A model generated the notes under the pieces. The model saw only the letters and a program-made list of their open reading frames with translations. It was not told where the DNA came from and did no database searches. The position numbers were made by a program, and so were the translations under genes. From positions 62,001 through 126,000 of the forward strand of contig JBEWZL010000246.1 in assembly GCA_045837725.1 (NCBI GenBank): 64,000 nucleotides of DNA. The letters are read 5' to 3'. This document shows positions 35,272 to 47,061 of this stretch, piece after piece. How positions within the stretch are numbered: position 1 is the first letter of the stretch; the number at the start of each line of letters is the position of its first letter. The stretch is from Vermamoeba vermiformis (lineage: Eukaryota > Tubulinea > Echinamoebida).

Positions 35272-37210
35272 CTAAGCTGCCATATTTTTGTCTTTGTTTC
35301 CTGGTCTCGTTTCGTTGACTTTTGTTTGACCAAGATCGTTGTCTTTGCTCTCGTTCAGGACGATTACAATATAGATTAAGCAACAAATGCCGATGCCTGC
35401 GAATATCCAAAACGTATTTGAGACTCCAATAGCGTCAACGAGCGATTGAAAAGCCAAAGACAAGGCAATGTTGAGCAGCCATTGAAGCATGTTAATGAAG
35501 CTATTAGCGCCGGCACGCACTTCGTTCGGAAACACTTCATTGACGAGCACCCAGAAATTCGTTCTAAATAATGAACAATCAATAAGATTTAGAAATGGTA
35601 TCGAAGCGCATCCGGATTCAGATCTTACCCAGGACCAGTTTCGAAGCCAAATAAGAACATGCCTATGCCTACAATAGCCACAATACCGTTTGTGAATGGT
35701 TCGGTCGCAAAAAATGAACAAGCAACGATAATCAAGCTGCCGCACATGATGGAGAGGCCTGCAATCATGAGAGGTTTGCGACCAGCACGATCAATCAACA
35801 GCAGTGGGAAGAAGGTCACGAAGAAGTTCCATGCACCTACTACCTATAAACAAAATGTATAAGAAACACCGTAATAAGTAAGAGTAGTATTTTCGTGCGA
35901 ACAGCGGATCTTGCAACGAGAATTTAATTTGGTTTGAGAACGTAAAATCACAATTTGAGTACTAAAATATCGTTGTGTATAATATTGGCTTACTATAGTC
36001 AAAATATCTTCAATATTGAAGCCAGCTCCGGTCAGAATTTTAGGCGCGAAGTAGATGATCGCGTTAACACCTATGATATTAGCGTTAGAATTGCTTGATC
36101 GATATAAACTATGGGATAAAATAAGTACCTGTAAGTTGCAGGGTAATAGCAAGCATAAATCCAAGACCGACAAATTGACGGAACTTTGGTTGAAAGAAGA
36201 TCGCCCAAGATCCGGAATCTTGTTTCGTTTCGTTCAATGAGGCCTCTTCCTTGGCTTTAATCCAAAATGCAGACTCAGGAATGATGCACGATAGTATAAG
36301 AGAGGCGATTCCAAAGACGGCACCAAGACCAAATCCAGTTCTCCAATTCCAGTACCAATCTAAGTCCATTATAAGTCTTTTTATTTGTTAAAATAGGCTG
36401 TAATTGCATACCTCCTGCCATATTTCCTTGATTCAAGCCATATTGAATGACATAGCCAAGGAAGATCCCGAGTGTAACGGCGAGTTGAAATAAAATGCCA
36501 AGTCGACCACGATACTCGAGCTTTGCCATCTCAGATACATACATAGGACATGCTACTGACGCTAGGCCAACAGCTATACGTGTTCAGGTTAGCTATGTTA
36601 TTCCGTTGAACAAATTGACAGATCGGATTTGAAATTGCAACGCGAAGAAATTTTAATTACCGTATCCAAGTATTGCTCTAGCGACGCATAGGACAGCATA
36701 GTGTGGTGAGAACATGGTAAAGATAGACGCACCAATGGTTATTGCGCTCATAATAATCAACGTCTTTTTGCGTCCGATCTTGTCGCAGATAATGCCTAAA
36801 CAAAGATCAGTAAATTCCACTGCCAAATGTATACCAACGATGGAGTATTTAAAAAGAAAGATAATTCCAGGTTTTACCTCCAGTAGCGGATCCAATCGCT
36901 GCACCAACAAGAATACTCGCGGTTAATACTCCCTGGAGAATCGAAGACAGCGAAAATTCTTCTGCTATCGATCCAAGTGCAAGGGCAATGACACCTTATA
37001 TACATATAAATATTGTTAATTTTGTTACAATCTTTTCAAGGCTTGCGATGGATTCGTACCTGTCGTGTAGCCAAAAATCAGGCCGCCGAACGAGTTAACC
37101 AATATAAGTTGCGGTAGATTACTTTTAATAGGCCTAAAAAGTATATCATATTAATACGAGGGGTACTACGACAAAAACAAATCCGCATCTGATCATGGAT
37201 CTACTCACAT
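35272..37210 (-). CDS. MFS sugar transporter
   Basis: Nine exons give 434 residues. The first coding exon contributes only 'AT' (37210-37209) and the 'G' comes from the next exon (37133-37060). The others are 36994-36878, 36795-36661, 36573-36412, 36359-36129, 36070-35994, 35843-35629 and 35563-35272. Twelve membrane helices fit the hydrophobicity. Family signatures present are NSFGGLIFGYTTG, DKIGRKK between TM2 and TM3, PMYVSEMAKLEYRGRLG, PESAFW at the central loop, GVNAIIYFAPKIL in TM7 and DRAGRKP between TM8 and TM9. The terminal EVFPNEVRAGANSF replaces the usual PxEIxP-RG motif. It is shorter in the N-terminal half than most (TM1-2 loop reduced). It is a plasma- or vacuolar-membrane hexose transporter by family. 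Confidence 0.9.
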
Positions 37211-38011
37211 TTTGTTTGATTATCGAAGCGATGCGACTGTTCAGTTATCAAGGTAATTAATTAATGAGAAGGTGAAACGGAGAGCTTTTTACGTGTTTTT
37301 GGATGAAATTCAGGCCCAAACGTTCGTGCACTGAACGTGCTTCTCAACTTTCCTTTTTAGGCAGTTGCAATCTAACAAGGGCCGTTCTGGATCCACCGTC
37401 ACATATTAATTGGTCCCAATATCACTTAGTTTTCTAAAATATATATACGCGTTTGAAACCGAGGAATGCTGCGAGTCAGCTTGATGATTTCGCCGTGCTA
37501 GAAATTTCGTTTCATAAATTTGGAGCTTGACTGAACGATCGCAAAGTGGTTCTAGAAGAAATATCGGAAAGTAATATGCCTGCATTTCTGCAGTTATCCA
37601 AATTTAATTTAATTTGATAGGTGAGTAAATAAAATAAATACTGCCTTAATCTCGTCAGTATCGTATTCCAAAAGCAAAATAATTTACTCACGAAATTATT
37701 AATAATAAATATAAATAATTAACCGAACAGCAGTTTTTAGTCAGATCAAATCTGTATTTAAAAATTTATAAAACCGCTGCAGTGTAGCGACCGACTCTAA
37801 CCATTAAATAATATTTTTAATAATCCTTATACTAACGATATGTATATAGTTACCAGTGCGTGTTTTGCCAGCCGCGGTAGGAGATCTTTGGTAGGTTCTC
37901 GTGCTAGTAGAAATGAAAAGTCATGGATTGGCAAGTATCTACAGTCTAGTTGCCATCGTGTGCATGTTAAGTTTTTTTGGCAATTTAGTTTTCAGACCTC
38001 GCAGGTGCGTC
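37211..38011. other. 801-bp intergenic gap
   Basis: The stretch lies between the start of the sugar transporter gene and the stop of F-box/eEF1A copy B. It contains the transporter 5' UTR and promoter. A run around 37840-37990 reads open on the plus strand but has no domain or splice context. I see no RNA gene or repeat. Confidence 0.3.
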
Positions 38012-40488
38012 TTAATTCTTCCTTCCTTTAAAGCGTTGAATACTCTTCTTAGCGTGCTCATTAGTCGTTACGTGATCTAAGAACAATTCAAGTTGCTTTT
38101 GCTCCGTTGGAAGATTGAATAGGGACGATGCTTGATCCACAACCGTTGCGAACTGATTTAGATCATCTACAGAATGTAGACCGAAATTAATAACGATATC
38201 ATTTTATAAGTTGAAAATTGAGTAATTACCTTTGTAGATATCGAGATTAAATGTTGGAGCGGTAACACTGATGACGCGATCCACTCGTCCAACACCAACA
38301 ATCGAGGTCTTTTCCATCATCATCACTTTGCCTCGATAATTCTTCTCGAATACACTTGGCTTGTAGGTCTCAATTTCGTAGTGAATCAGTGGAAGAAAGA
38401 TTGCTGTCGCTTTTTTGAAGGTCTGTTTCGGCGGTCGAACATAGTTGACTCCACTCTCCGCTTGCAACTTGGCATGAACTTCTTTTCCTTTTTTAACTTG
38501 AACCTCGTGTTCTTTGAGCTGTTTAAAATATTCGCTGGTACGAGGCACGTTGGCTTCTGGTTTTGAAGGCAAAGTAATGTCCAATTTGAGTTTTCTTTCG
38601 GCTCTATCGTGATTTTTTCCGTCAGTCGGGAAGATCCACCACAACAAGCACGGAATACGAGCTGCACCGTAGAATACGTTGTAGATTTGATGTTGTGTGA
38701 ATCGATCTGATTTCATGACGGCAATTTGGGCTCGAAAAGCCATTGTGCAGTTGACCGCCGGAGTCTCTTTATAGTTCACCATGTAGCTGTATCTATTATC
38801 CAAATCAGATGTACTAATGCCTCTTACGTTGAGACCAACAATATCGCCTACCAATCACAAAATCAGATTTCGTTCAAGAGCGCAAAAATTGAAATTTCAA
38901 GTTGGTACCTGGCGTTGCATCTTCTTTTATCTCGTAATATGATTCAATGCTTCTAACTTGAGTAGCAAGTTTTTTCGGATGAATTACGACTGTACTATCA
39001 GGCTTAATAACACCACCTATTGGTTTTAACGTTAGTCAACGGATCTTACTTTGCAGTCAGATTCTGGCTTACTCATGACACGGCCTTCGAGCACTGTACC
39101 AATACCACGGATTTTATGCTTGAATAACATTTGGAACCGTACTGGCGCGTCACAGAGCTTTTTGAATTCTGATTCGTCGAAATTGGTTCGCAGCTGATCT
39201 GCGAGGAGTAATTCGTTCAGTGAAGGACCGCTCCACCACTTGAATGTAGGCACAGATACACCCGGAACGATGTTATTTCCGGTTAATATATCTATTGGCA
39301 CGATTTTGTAGCACAAGCCAACAGTACGATTGAGCAACTTGGCCATCTTAGTCTTGGCTTCGTTGTACACTAAAGCCTCACATTAGTAATCTTTGCAATT
39401 CTCGCGTAACGGACAACGACATACCCTTTTGCAAGCCAAGAGGTTGATACGAAGGATAGTTGTGCAAGTCAATGGCAACAATGACATTGCGGGCACTCAT
39501 CATGAAACAACAACCGAAGATCGTGTCTTTGATGTACTCCGTGTATTCATCGATCTCTTGGGGATCTACAATTAACAAGCACAAGTCCGCCTAAACATAA
39601 AACATGCGTTAAAGAAGATATTGGATCAGCAGAAGTACATCGACCTATACATCTACGCTTATTCGTAAAGCTTAATAGAGGTCCGTAAATTGAATCCGAT
39701 CTGAAAATAATAATATTTCTTGTAATTGTGGGTTAAGGCGGATCAGCCCTACGGATGCTTTTAGACTTACGGTCACAGCGTCGACAAACAACTTTCTTCT
39801 ATATCGGACTTCATTTGGGGATTCAATAAGTATTATTTTTGATGAAGTACGAGGCCCACGCCCAACGATTTTTGTTTGTTTACAAGTGTTACCATCAACT
39901 CTTCGCCAAGTACGAGTCTTTTTGGCAGGAGCTTCATAGGTTATGTTGTACGATAGTAAATGTGACCCTAATATTTTAGTCTTTAACTGCGTGGAAAAAA
40001 GAAACGTACGAGAAACTTCGTTGACCTCATCTGGAAGTTAGAAAGGATAATAATTAGTGCCGTGCCAGTTGAAAAATAACTAATTTTAAATATTTAAAAT
40101 AACTAATTTAAATATTTTAAAACTTACCACATATTGAAGGAGGAGATAAGACCAAAACCTGCATGATGTTGCCACATAGTCGGATCTTCTTTCGATGCTC
40201 AAGAAGGTACTGAGCAAGTGGCCGAATTCGTTGACTAACGCGTACTAAATTTAATAACTGATACCTGCCCAAGTTGTCCATGATTTCGAGCAAGATCTAA
40301 ACGAACGACAAAAAATTAAAATAAAATAAAATCAAAATATTTGTTTAATATTCTGAATATTAGCAACCGTGCTTAAGCCTAAAACGAGCACAGGATATTT
40401 TTGATTCAAAATTAAAGAGCTTCTTAATCAAAAATAAAATACTTACCTCGTTGGGCAATTCATTAAACAACGACGAGTTCTTCTCCAT
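38012..40488 (-). CDS. F-box fused to GTPase-dead eEF1A-like protein (copy B)
   Basis: Nine exons (40488-40447, 40296-40128, 40030-40010, 39967-39771, 39590-39425, 39369-39073, 39016-38909, 38847-38230, 38166-38012) give 590 residues. Residues 1-50 are an F-box (ELPNEILLEIMDNLGRYQLL, then VRVSQRI). A full eEF1A scaffold follows. VLVLSPPSI replaces IGHVDSGKST (G1), IILIESPNE replaces TIIDAPGH (G3), ADLCLLIV matches ADCAVLIV, IVAIDLH replaces IVGVNKMD (G4), and WWSGPSLNELL matches PWFKGTTLLEAL. Then IRGIGTVLEGRVMSGVIKP, PGDIVGLNVRGIS and FRAQIAV are close to domain 2/3 landmarks. A 40-residue charged insert and a C-terminal helix follow. All nucleotide motifs are lost, so a substrate-binding or decoy role in an SCF complex is inferred. 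Confidence 0.85.
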
Positions 40489-40586
40489 TTAATCTTTACT
40501 TCGCTTAATAATAATATTTATCTATTTCTGCACCAAGTTGTGGTCATAACGGCCAAATACAAAATTCAACAAAATTTCGCAGGTAG

Positions 40587-42932
40587 TTAATTAATTTTGA
40601 CCCGCAGAATACTCTTCTTAGCGTGCTCATTAGTCGTTACATGATCTAAGAACAATTCAAGTTGCTTTTGCTCCGTTGGAAGATTGAATAGGGACGAGGC
40701 TTGATCCACAACCGTTGTGTATTGCTGCTGGTAATCTGCGATGAATTATACACGATTAGATTACCGAAAATAAAATGTAGCATATAATAACGATGCATAC
40801 CAGCACTGGTGGGAAGATTAATTGTTGGAGCGGAAACACTGATGACGCGATCCACTCGTCCAACACCAACAATCGAGGTCTTTTCCATCATCATCACTTT
40901 GCCTCGATAGTTCTTCTCGAATGCACTTGGCTTGTAGGTCTCAATTTCGTAGTGAATAAGTGGAAGAAAGATTGCTGTCGCTTTTTTGAAGGTCTGTTTC
41001 GGTGGTCGAAGTTGCCCCTTCGCTTTGAGTTTTCTTTCGGCTCTATCATGATTTTTTCCATCACTCGGAAAGATCCACCACAACAAACACTTAATGTGTG
41101 CTCTACCATAGAATACGTGGTAGATTTGATGTTGCGTGAATCGATCTGACTTCATAACCGCGATCTGCGCTCGAAAAGCCAAAGTACAGTTCACATCTTG
41201 AGTCTCGTTGCTTTTAACCACGTAAGTGAATCTCCGCTGGAGATCTCGCATGGCAACATTACTCACGTGGAACGCGACAATATCACCTGTGCACAAAAAA
41301 TTAGACCTAGATTACATCCAGTACTGAGTTAACTACCTGGCTTTGCCTCGCTTTTAACACTGTAATATGATTCCATGTTATTCCGCACATCAGAAACAAT
41401 ACCACCAGGATGGATGCAAACTTGATCAAAAGGTTTAAGCGTACCACCTATAGGCCGTTGTTAGTTATAAACTGCAGCAAAAAAAAGTCACGTGGTGTGC
41501 AATAAAGTTAATAATATGATAAAAATTAACCAACCAATCAGAATGTTGTAAATTGATGTACAACGACTGATAATCAACGTTTGGCTGTAAGGAAGTCATT
41601 TACTTACTCATAACGCGCCCTTCTAACACGGTGCCAACGCGAAATATATCGTGATGAATGATCATCTGGAATCTAAATGGCACCTCACAGAGCTCTTTAT
41701 ACGCGGTTTCATCGAAATTTGTTCGCAGTTGATCTGCTACCAACAACTTTTGCACGGAAGGACCGTTGAACCACGTGAACTTGTGAGCGATGCCCGAGGC
41801 AATGTTGCCACCTGTACGCACATCTATTGGCACGATTGCGTAGCACATGCCAACGGTACGATTGAGCAACTTGACCATCTTAGTCTTGGCTTCGTTGTAC
41901 ACTAAAGGCCCTCACATTAGTAATCTTTGTAGTTCTCGTGTCTCGTACAACAACATACTCTTTTGCAAGCCAAGAGGTTGATACGAAGGATATTTGTGCA
42001 AGTCAATGGCAACAATGACATTGCGGGCACTCATCATGAAACAACAACCAAAGATCGTGTCTTTGATGTACTCCGTGTAGTCATCGATCTCTTGGGGGTC
42101 TACATTAACAAGCACAAATCCGCCTAAACATAAAATATACGTTAAAAGAGAGAAATCAGCAGAATCACGTCGGCCTATACATTAATGCCATTAGTAAAGT
42201 TTAGTAGAGGCGCCGCAACATCGGATCTGAACCACATCTCGTATATGACTTACAGCAATAGCGTTAATAAATAATATTCGACGCAAGTGCTCCTGCACAG
42301 GTGCTTCGATCATAGTAATCTTCTTGTTATTGTTCAAGGTCTTGACGGTCGTCCTAGCTCGCGCTTTGACTCGATTCCAAGAACGAACAAACTTCTTAGT
42401 AGGAGCTTCATCTATCAGGGTATTTATCAAAAGCGACGCTCCTATTGTAATCAATTAGTAATGCACAGAATTGAAAAATTTTAAGCAAAAACGTACGAGA
42501 TGCGTCTTCGTTGTTCTCTAGTGCCAGATAATCTATTATGGAGAATATAAACTAACAGTATAATGCTAAAAATAATAGCTTACCAAGCATAGAAGGTGGA
42601 GATAAGACCAGTACGCTTAAGTTCTCACCGCATAGTCGGATCTTCTTCCGATTTTCAAGTACGTATTGAGCAATACCATGAATGCGTTTATTAACGCGCA
42701 TCAAATATATTAACGGAAATCTATCCAAAAAATCTAGGATGGTAATCAAGATCTGAAAACAATTTTAGAATATTTTTGCTAGTGAAATCAAATATGCAAA
42801 AATATATATTTAAAATATTGACAATAATATAATGCACAATTCTAATTATTCTTATCATTAGCCTGCGCACAAGCCAAATCTGACCTCGGTAGGCAATTCA
42901 GCGAACCATGAATACTTTTCAGTGTCTGCCAT
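40587..42932 (-). CDS. F-box fused to GTPase-dead eEF1A-like protein (copy C; one apparent frame break)
   Basis: The gene structure matches copy B exon for exon: F-box (ELPTEILITILDFLDRFPL, VNKRIHGI), VLVLSPPSM at G1, ITMIEAPVQEH at G3, IVAIDLH at G4, VGTVLEGRVMSG, PGDIVAFHV, FRAQIAV and the C-terminal helix. Its RVKARARTTV segment matches the KLKAERERGITI switch region of true eEF1A better than copy B does. The exon starting at 42124 lacks one base compared with copy B (near 42103), which breaks the frame after ADLCLL. Either the gene is newly inactivated, an acceptor at AAGAG|ATCGATGAC is used instead (restoring frame, losing 12 residues), or the base is an assembly error. It lacks the 40-residue insert of copy B. 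Confidence 0.78.
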
Positions 42933-43073
42933 TGAGAGTACTGTTATTAAAATGCACCAATTAATAATTACAGCTCGTTGCGCCCGAGGAGTTCACTTGG
43001 TGGTGTTTAAAACAAAATGTTGCGTTCTATTCTCACTGTCTTTTCAATTGCATAAGCACTACTCCCACTGACA

Positions 43074-43683
43074 ATGGAAAAACACAAACAAAGCTTAAAA
43101 TCAAAAAAGCGAAAGTTTGATCGCGTTGATCGTCACGAGGGGCCGCCCTCCGCAGAGAGACGACAGGAGAAGGGAGGACACAGCGAAGACGAAAGAAGGA
43201 AGGAGAAGGAGGAAGGGGCGGGGAATAGAGGGGGAAGCCCAGGGCCGAAGGAGGGGAGGGACGAGGGGGAGACGAGGAGAGGGGGGGGGCGGGCGGGGGG
43301 GGCGGGGGGGATTAGGTCAATACTTACACTCGCACTTTATCGATCCACATGACGATCGAGCGTACAAAACTATTGGAGGCAAGCAACACTCGAGATCTAT
43401 AGCTGTTATCTACTACTTGACACCACATTGGACAGAGGAAGAAGGTATATTTTTCATTGAATCCACGATCCGACGCAAGTTTAATTCCTGATTTTCTTAA
43501 TTAGGAGGTGCCTTAATTGACATCGATGGTGACTCCAAGAAGTATGTTCCGGAGTTTAACTCGCTAATTGCATTCACTGTTCCTCGCTGGCATCAAGTCG
43601 AGGTTATGCAAACAGATCGCCCTCGGTACTCGATCTTCGGTTGGTTTTTGGAACCAGGACAATTGTATGATCTAGCTACATAA
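43074..43683 (+). CDS. 2OG-Fe(II) oxygenase (OGFOD1/Tpa1 or P4H-like), interrupted
   Basis: The C-terminal part is clear: HSHFIDPHDD (iron ligands His/Asp region), AVIYYLTPHWTEEE, then after a 63-base intron GGALIDIDGD, NSLIAFTVPRWHQVEV (distal His) and RYSIFGWF (2OG-binding Arg). These are the double-stranded beta-helix motifs of prolyl/lysyl-hydroxylase-like dioxygenases. The N-terminus begins at MEKHKQSLKSKKRKF (43074), with a possible nuclear signal. The two halves are in different frames and are separated by a purine- and G-rich run (about 43137-43311) that does not look like coding sequence. The middle of the gene is therefore probably replaced by an assembly artefact, and the true protein is longer. 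Confidence 0.7.
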
Positions 43684-44612
43684 ATTATGGCATCATACAT
43701 CAAAAAACAGTTCTTGAACTGCGGATCGAACGCGTGCACAAGATCGGATGCGACCCGGTACCATGAAGTAAGAAAACGGAAAGTAACGATTCTAGTAAAA
43801 AAAGTTACTGGCCGCCATTCATTGCAAGATTTACGGAATGAATGAGCTCAAATCGCGAGCCCACATCAATAAATCCTTTTTGAGTAAAATGGCAAATTGC
43901 GGCAATGTTTCGGATAAACAGAGAATCAATAATTGATTATGACAAACAAGGTGAATATACTTCACTTTGCCAAGTCTAATCTCGCGATTGACAAGATTGA
44001 GATTTGTGGATTGGAATTCAGTCGGACGTAATCTGATTGAATCACCCCTATTCGCGAGCGCCTATCAATAGTAGCTCTCCGAGCTATTGAAGCTCTGTTT
44101 TGTTGGTCCGCGCGATTTGTGCTATTTAATAAATTTACTTTTTTTGGATTTGGGTTTGTTTTGTGCGAACTACTCAGGGTTCAAGTAAAGATTTTGTGAC
44201 CTTGTAAATAAGAACACTACTAGTGGATAGATCCGAGTGTTTATATTATCGCGCTCGAGGAATATTTCGTAGTTAGTATCACTTTTTTTGATCACCAAGA
44301 CACACAAAAACAAATCTAACCCAAGTAAGCATCGTAATATATTTAAATAATTATAAATGCTATGAAAATAATTTTATGCTTTCTGTAAATGCTTTCACAT
44401 GCTTTTCAATTCCAGATTTAATTTCTCCCACCAACTAAAACGCAAATCAATTGCATAATTTATGCGCGAATAAATACTATCTAATATCGTAATTATATAT
44501 TTGAAATAATCATACTATTTAAGAGTCACCAACGGCTACTATGGAATTTTCATTAATTTAGAAATTTGTCTGTATTGACTGATTTTCGCAGCATTACAGA
44601 GCCAAAATCAAT
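43684..44612. promoter_or_regulatory. Upstream region of the STAT-like gene with a 5' UTR intron
   Basis: This 929-bp non-coding stretch ends at the STAT-like ATG. A good donor (CCAA|GTAAGC at 44325) and a good acceptor (TTTTCGCAG, 44591) bracket a 267-base intron wholly within the 5' UTR. Upstream are two hairpins: CATTCATT/AATGAATG (43816-43844) and TAGCTC-TCC-GAGCTA (44072-44086). The long leader suggests elaborate transcriptional control. Confidence 0.5.
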
Positions 44613-47061
44613 ATGGCTTCGTTGAATAATACACCAGGTGGTCAGAATCCAAATCAAGTCCAGTGTTGGATTGATCGATTTTTCATCGGCACCAAGTGGA
44701 CGAATCTTCGACCAAGAATCAATATTAGAGGAGCAAATGGCACAAAAATATTGTTAGAAGCTACTCATATCGAAAAGAAAATATACAAAGTCTCTGAAGC
44801 GACTGTAGACGCCGATCCGTATTCGATGGATCTTCCCTTTGAATGCGAAAAGAGTGGACTTTGGAAGGTACTTAATATATTTTATATAGATCATATTATC
44901 CCGCTTTAGACCATTTCTTATAATTTAGAAAAACTTTTTGAAATTGCTTTGGCAGACAAACGAGGATGCGCTCGTCATTTAATTTTTGTATTTTTATTTA
45001 TGCTCCGCGAGAGTATCAAATAGATTACGTAAATATTTTCATACATTTTTGTTATTCTCGTTAAATCAAAACGAGAAAGGCTGGACTTATGTAGGTCCGG
45101 ATGGAGAATCTTTCAAGGAATAACTCAATCTGAAACACTTTATTTATAATATTTGATACCACGGCGCGTTTAATTGCCACAAGCGATCGCAATCTAAAGT
45201 TAATTGTAATTTCAATGTGTTTTCTAAGATTGACTTAGCCGAACCAAAATAATATAATTGCCTTTATTTACCTTTAAAAATTTTAATTATTATAATAAGG
45301 CGGACAAACTACGTTATTTACGGCTTACATCATATTACCTATACCGATCTTTTTATTAATATTTTTTGCCACTTAGATCACGGTCTCGATCCCCTCACGT
45401 GGCATGGCCTCAACCAAGTTCGAGTTCCCTATTGCCGCCGTATCAAACACGCGCACTCAGATCATCGACTCGATGAAGAAGCTCGAGGCCTACCCGCTGC
45501 AGCTCACCTCGCAGACTTTGTCCACAATCTTGCAAGACTTCACTGAACGCGAAGAGTTGCGATCATTCAACACTTTGGAAATTTCATTCCTTTCGCAGCA
45601 CTATGAATCAAATCCTACATTTTTCTGGCGCTGGTTAATCCCGCGCATCAAAGCGATTTCTAGATCTCAAGATGTGGGCAAAAACGTCAATTATTTCCGC
45701 GAGCTGTTTTCAGAGACATACTGGCTGCTAATCGATAAAGAAACCGCGGCTGATTTGATCAGCGACATGGGCTCCGGAACAGTTTTGTTCAGCACATCCC
45801 GAAGTGACAAGGATGCGATCTTGGTCTCGTCAATCGTCGAAGAAGATCGCGTGCAGCACTGGAAACATCTTATGACGCCGTTAATTACTCCGATCACAGC
45901 ACTTTTGGACCATTTGAAAGACAGGTGGACCATGGACCAAATCAGACTTGTAAGTTATGACTCACACGGGACAAATTTGACGCGCTGATTTAATTCCGTT
46001 TTTATATACTTTTGCGTTTAATTATAATAGTATACCACTTAAATACGATATTACCCAATTTGTCCGACAAAGCGATTCGAAAAATTCACTCGAAAAATCT
46101 ATTAACGGATCTTGCGTGCGTATCGGATAAATTAATATTTTATTACGTTTACTATGATTATATCGCTTGAATATTTATTATACATCATTTAAACTGCTTA
46201 GATTCATTAATAATAATCATTTGTCTAACATTTTATCATCATCGTTAGTTCCAATACAAAACATCAGCCACACATTCAATCGCCGACATAATTTCAGCCA
46301 TTAATAAGAGGAAAGCTTACGGAGAATCAACACTACACCCTGTTAAAGTTCGAAGAGTATCTGGCCGCGATGACGTTTCGCGATCTAGCGCTGGTGACTC
46401 AGAATCACGTCGATTGAGCGCTGATTATTCAGGCCAATTGAGTCCTAATTCATCGTGGAGCGAATCTCCGAGCCCATTTTACGACCCTCACGGCTCGATC
46501 TCGGGCGAGTCTCACATGGTTGAAGCCAACTCGCCGAACCCTATGGCCTTCGTAGAGCAACAACAAAACATGAATAATTCACAGACCTTCCCTGCGCAAA
46601 TGTACAATCCGTCCAATCAGCAACAAGGCATGATGCAACAGAATTCGTTCCAGGGCAACAACCAGTTTCAGCCGGGCAACGCCAAACAAGCGCCGCACTT
46701 GCAAGGCAACCCGAGATTGCAACAACAACGAGCCTTCCAAGAACAGTTACACCAGCAACCTCAAATGCACAATCCGTTCCAACAACAGCCGCCACATCTG
46801 CAACAACCTGGCCAACATCCGGGTCAACAACAGTACTTCCAGCCAATCAAGGAAGAAAACCCGTTCGATTATCACCAATATCAGATGTCCAATGACATGA
46901 ACGCGCCGTTCTGGGGTACGAATAGTGCGAACAATAGCAGCGAGACTTTGAATATGAACGCTGTCAACCAACAACAGATGCAGCAACAAAACAACCAAAA
47001 TCCTCAGATGAATCCGAATATGCCTGGGTATCCTTGGTCGATCGACATTTTGAAGCAATAA
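44613..47061 (+). CDS. STAT-like transcription factor with degenerate SH2 domain
   Basis: Exons 44613-44867, 45377-45949 and 46249-47061 give 546 residues. The N-terminal part (TKWTNLRPRINIRG, FECEKSGLWKITVSIPSRG) looks like a STAT-type DNA-binding domain. A helical linker follows with FFWRWLIPRIK. An SH2-like domain comes next: ETYWLLIDKETAADLISDMG, GTVLFSTSRSD, AILVSSIVEED, IADIISAI. In the phosphotyrosine pocket strand the Arg of the usual FLLRFS motif is replaced (VLFSTS). The last third is a Ser/Pro then Gln/Asn-rich activation-type tail with several tyrosines (DYSGQLSP, FYDPHGS). Introns are long for this genome (509 and 299 bases). Dictyostelid STATs have the same layout, and one of them is known for an aberrant SH2 arginine. 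Confidence 0.78.

Noticed and set aside
43117-43330. A genuine Arg/Gly-rich coding domain in the purine-rich stretch
   Set aside because: Composition drifts steadily toward G and the flanking halves of one enzyme are in different frames, which fits a sequence artefact better.
46541-47058. Long antisense frames opposite the STAT tail
   Set aside because: They mirror CAA/CAG-rich coding on the plus strand and show no domain, start context or splice sites.
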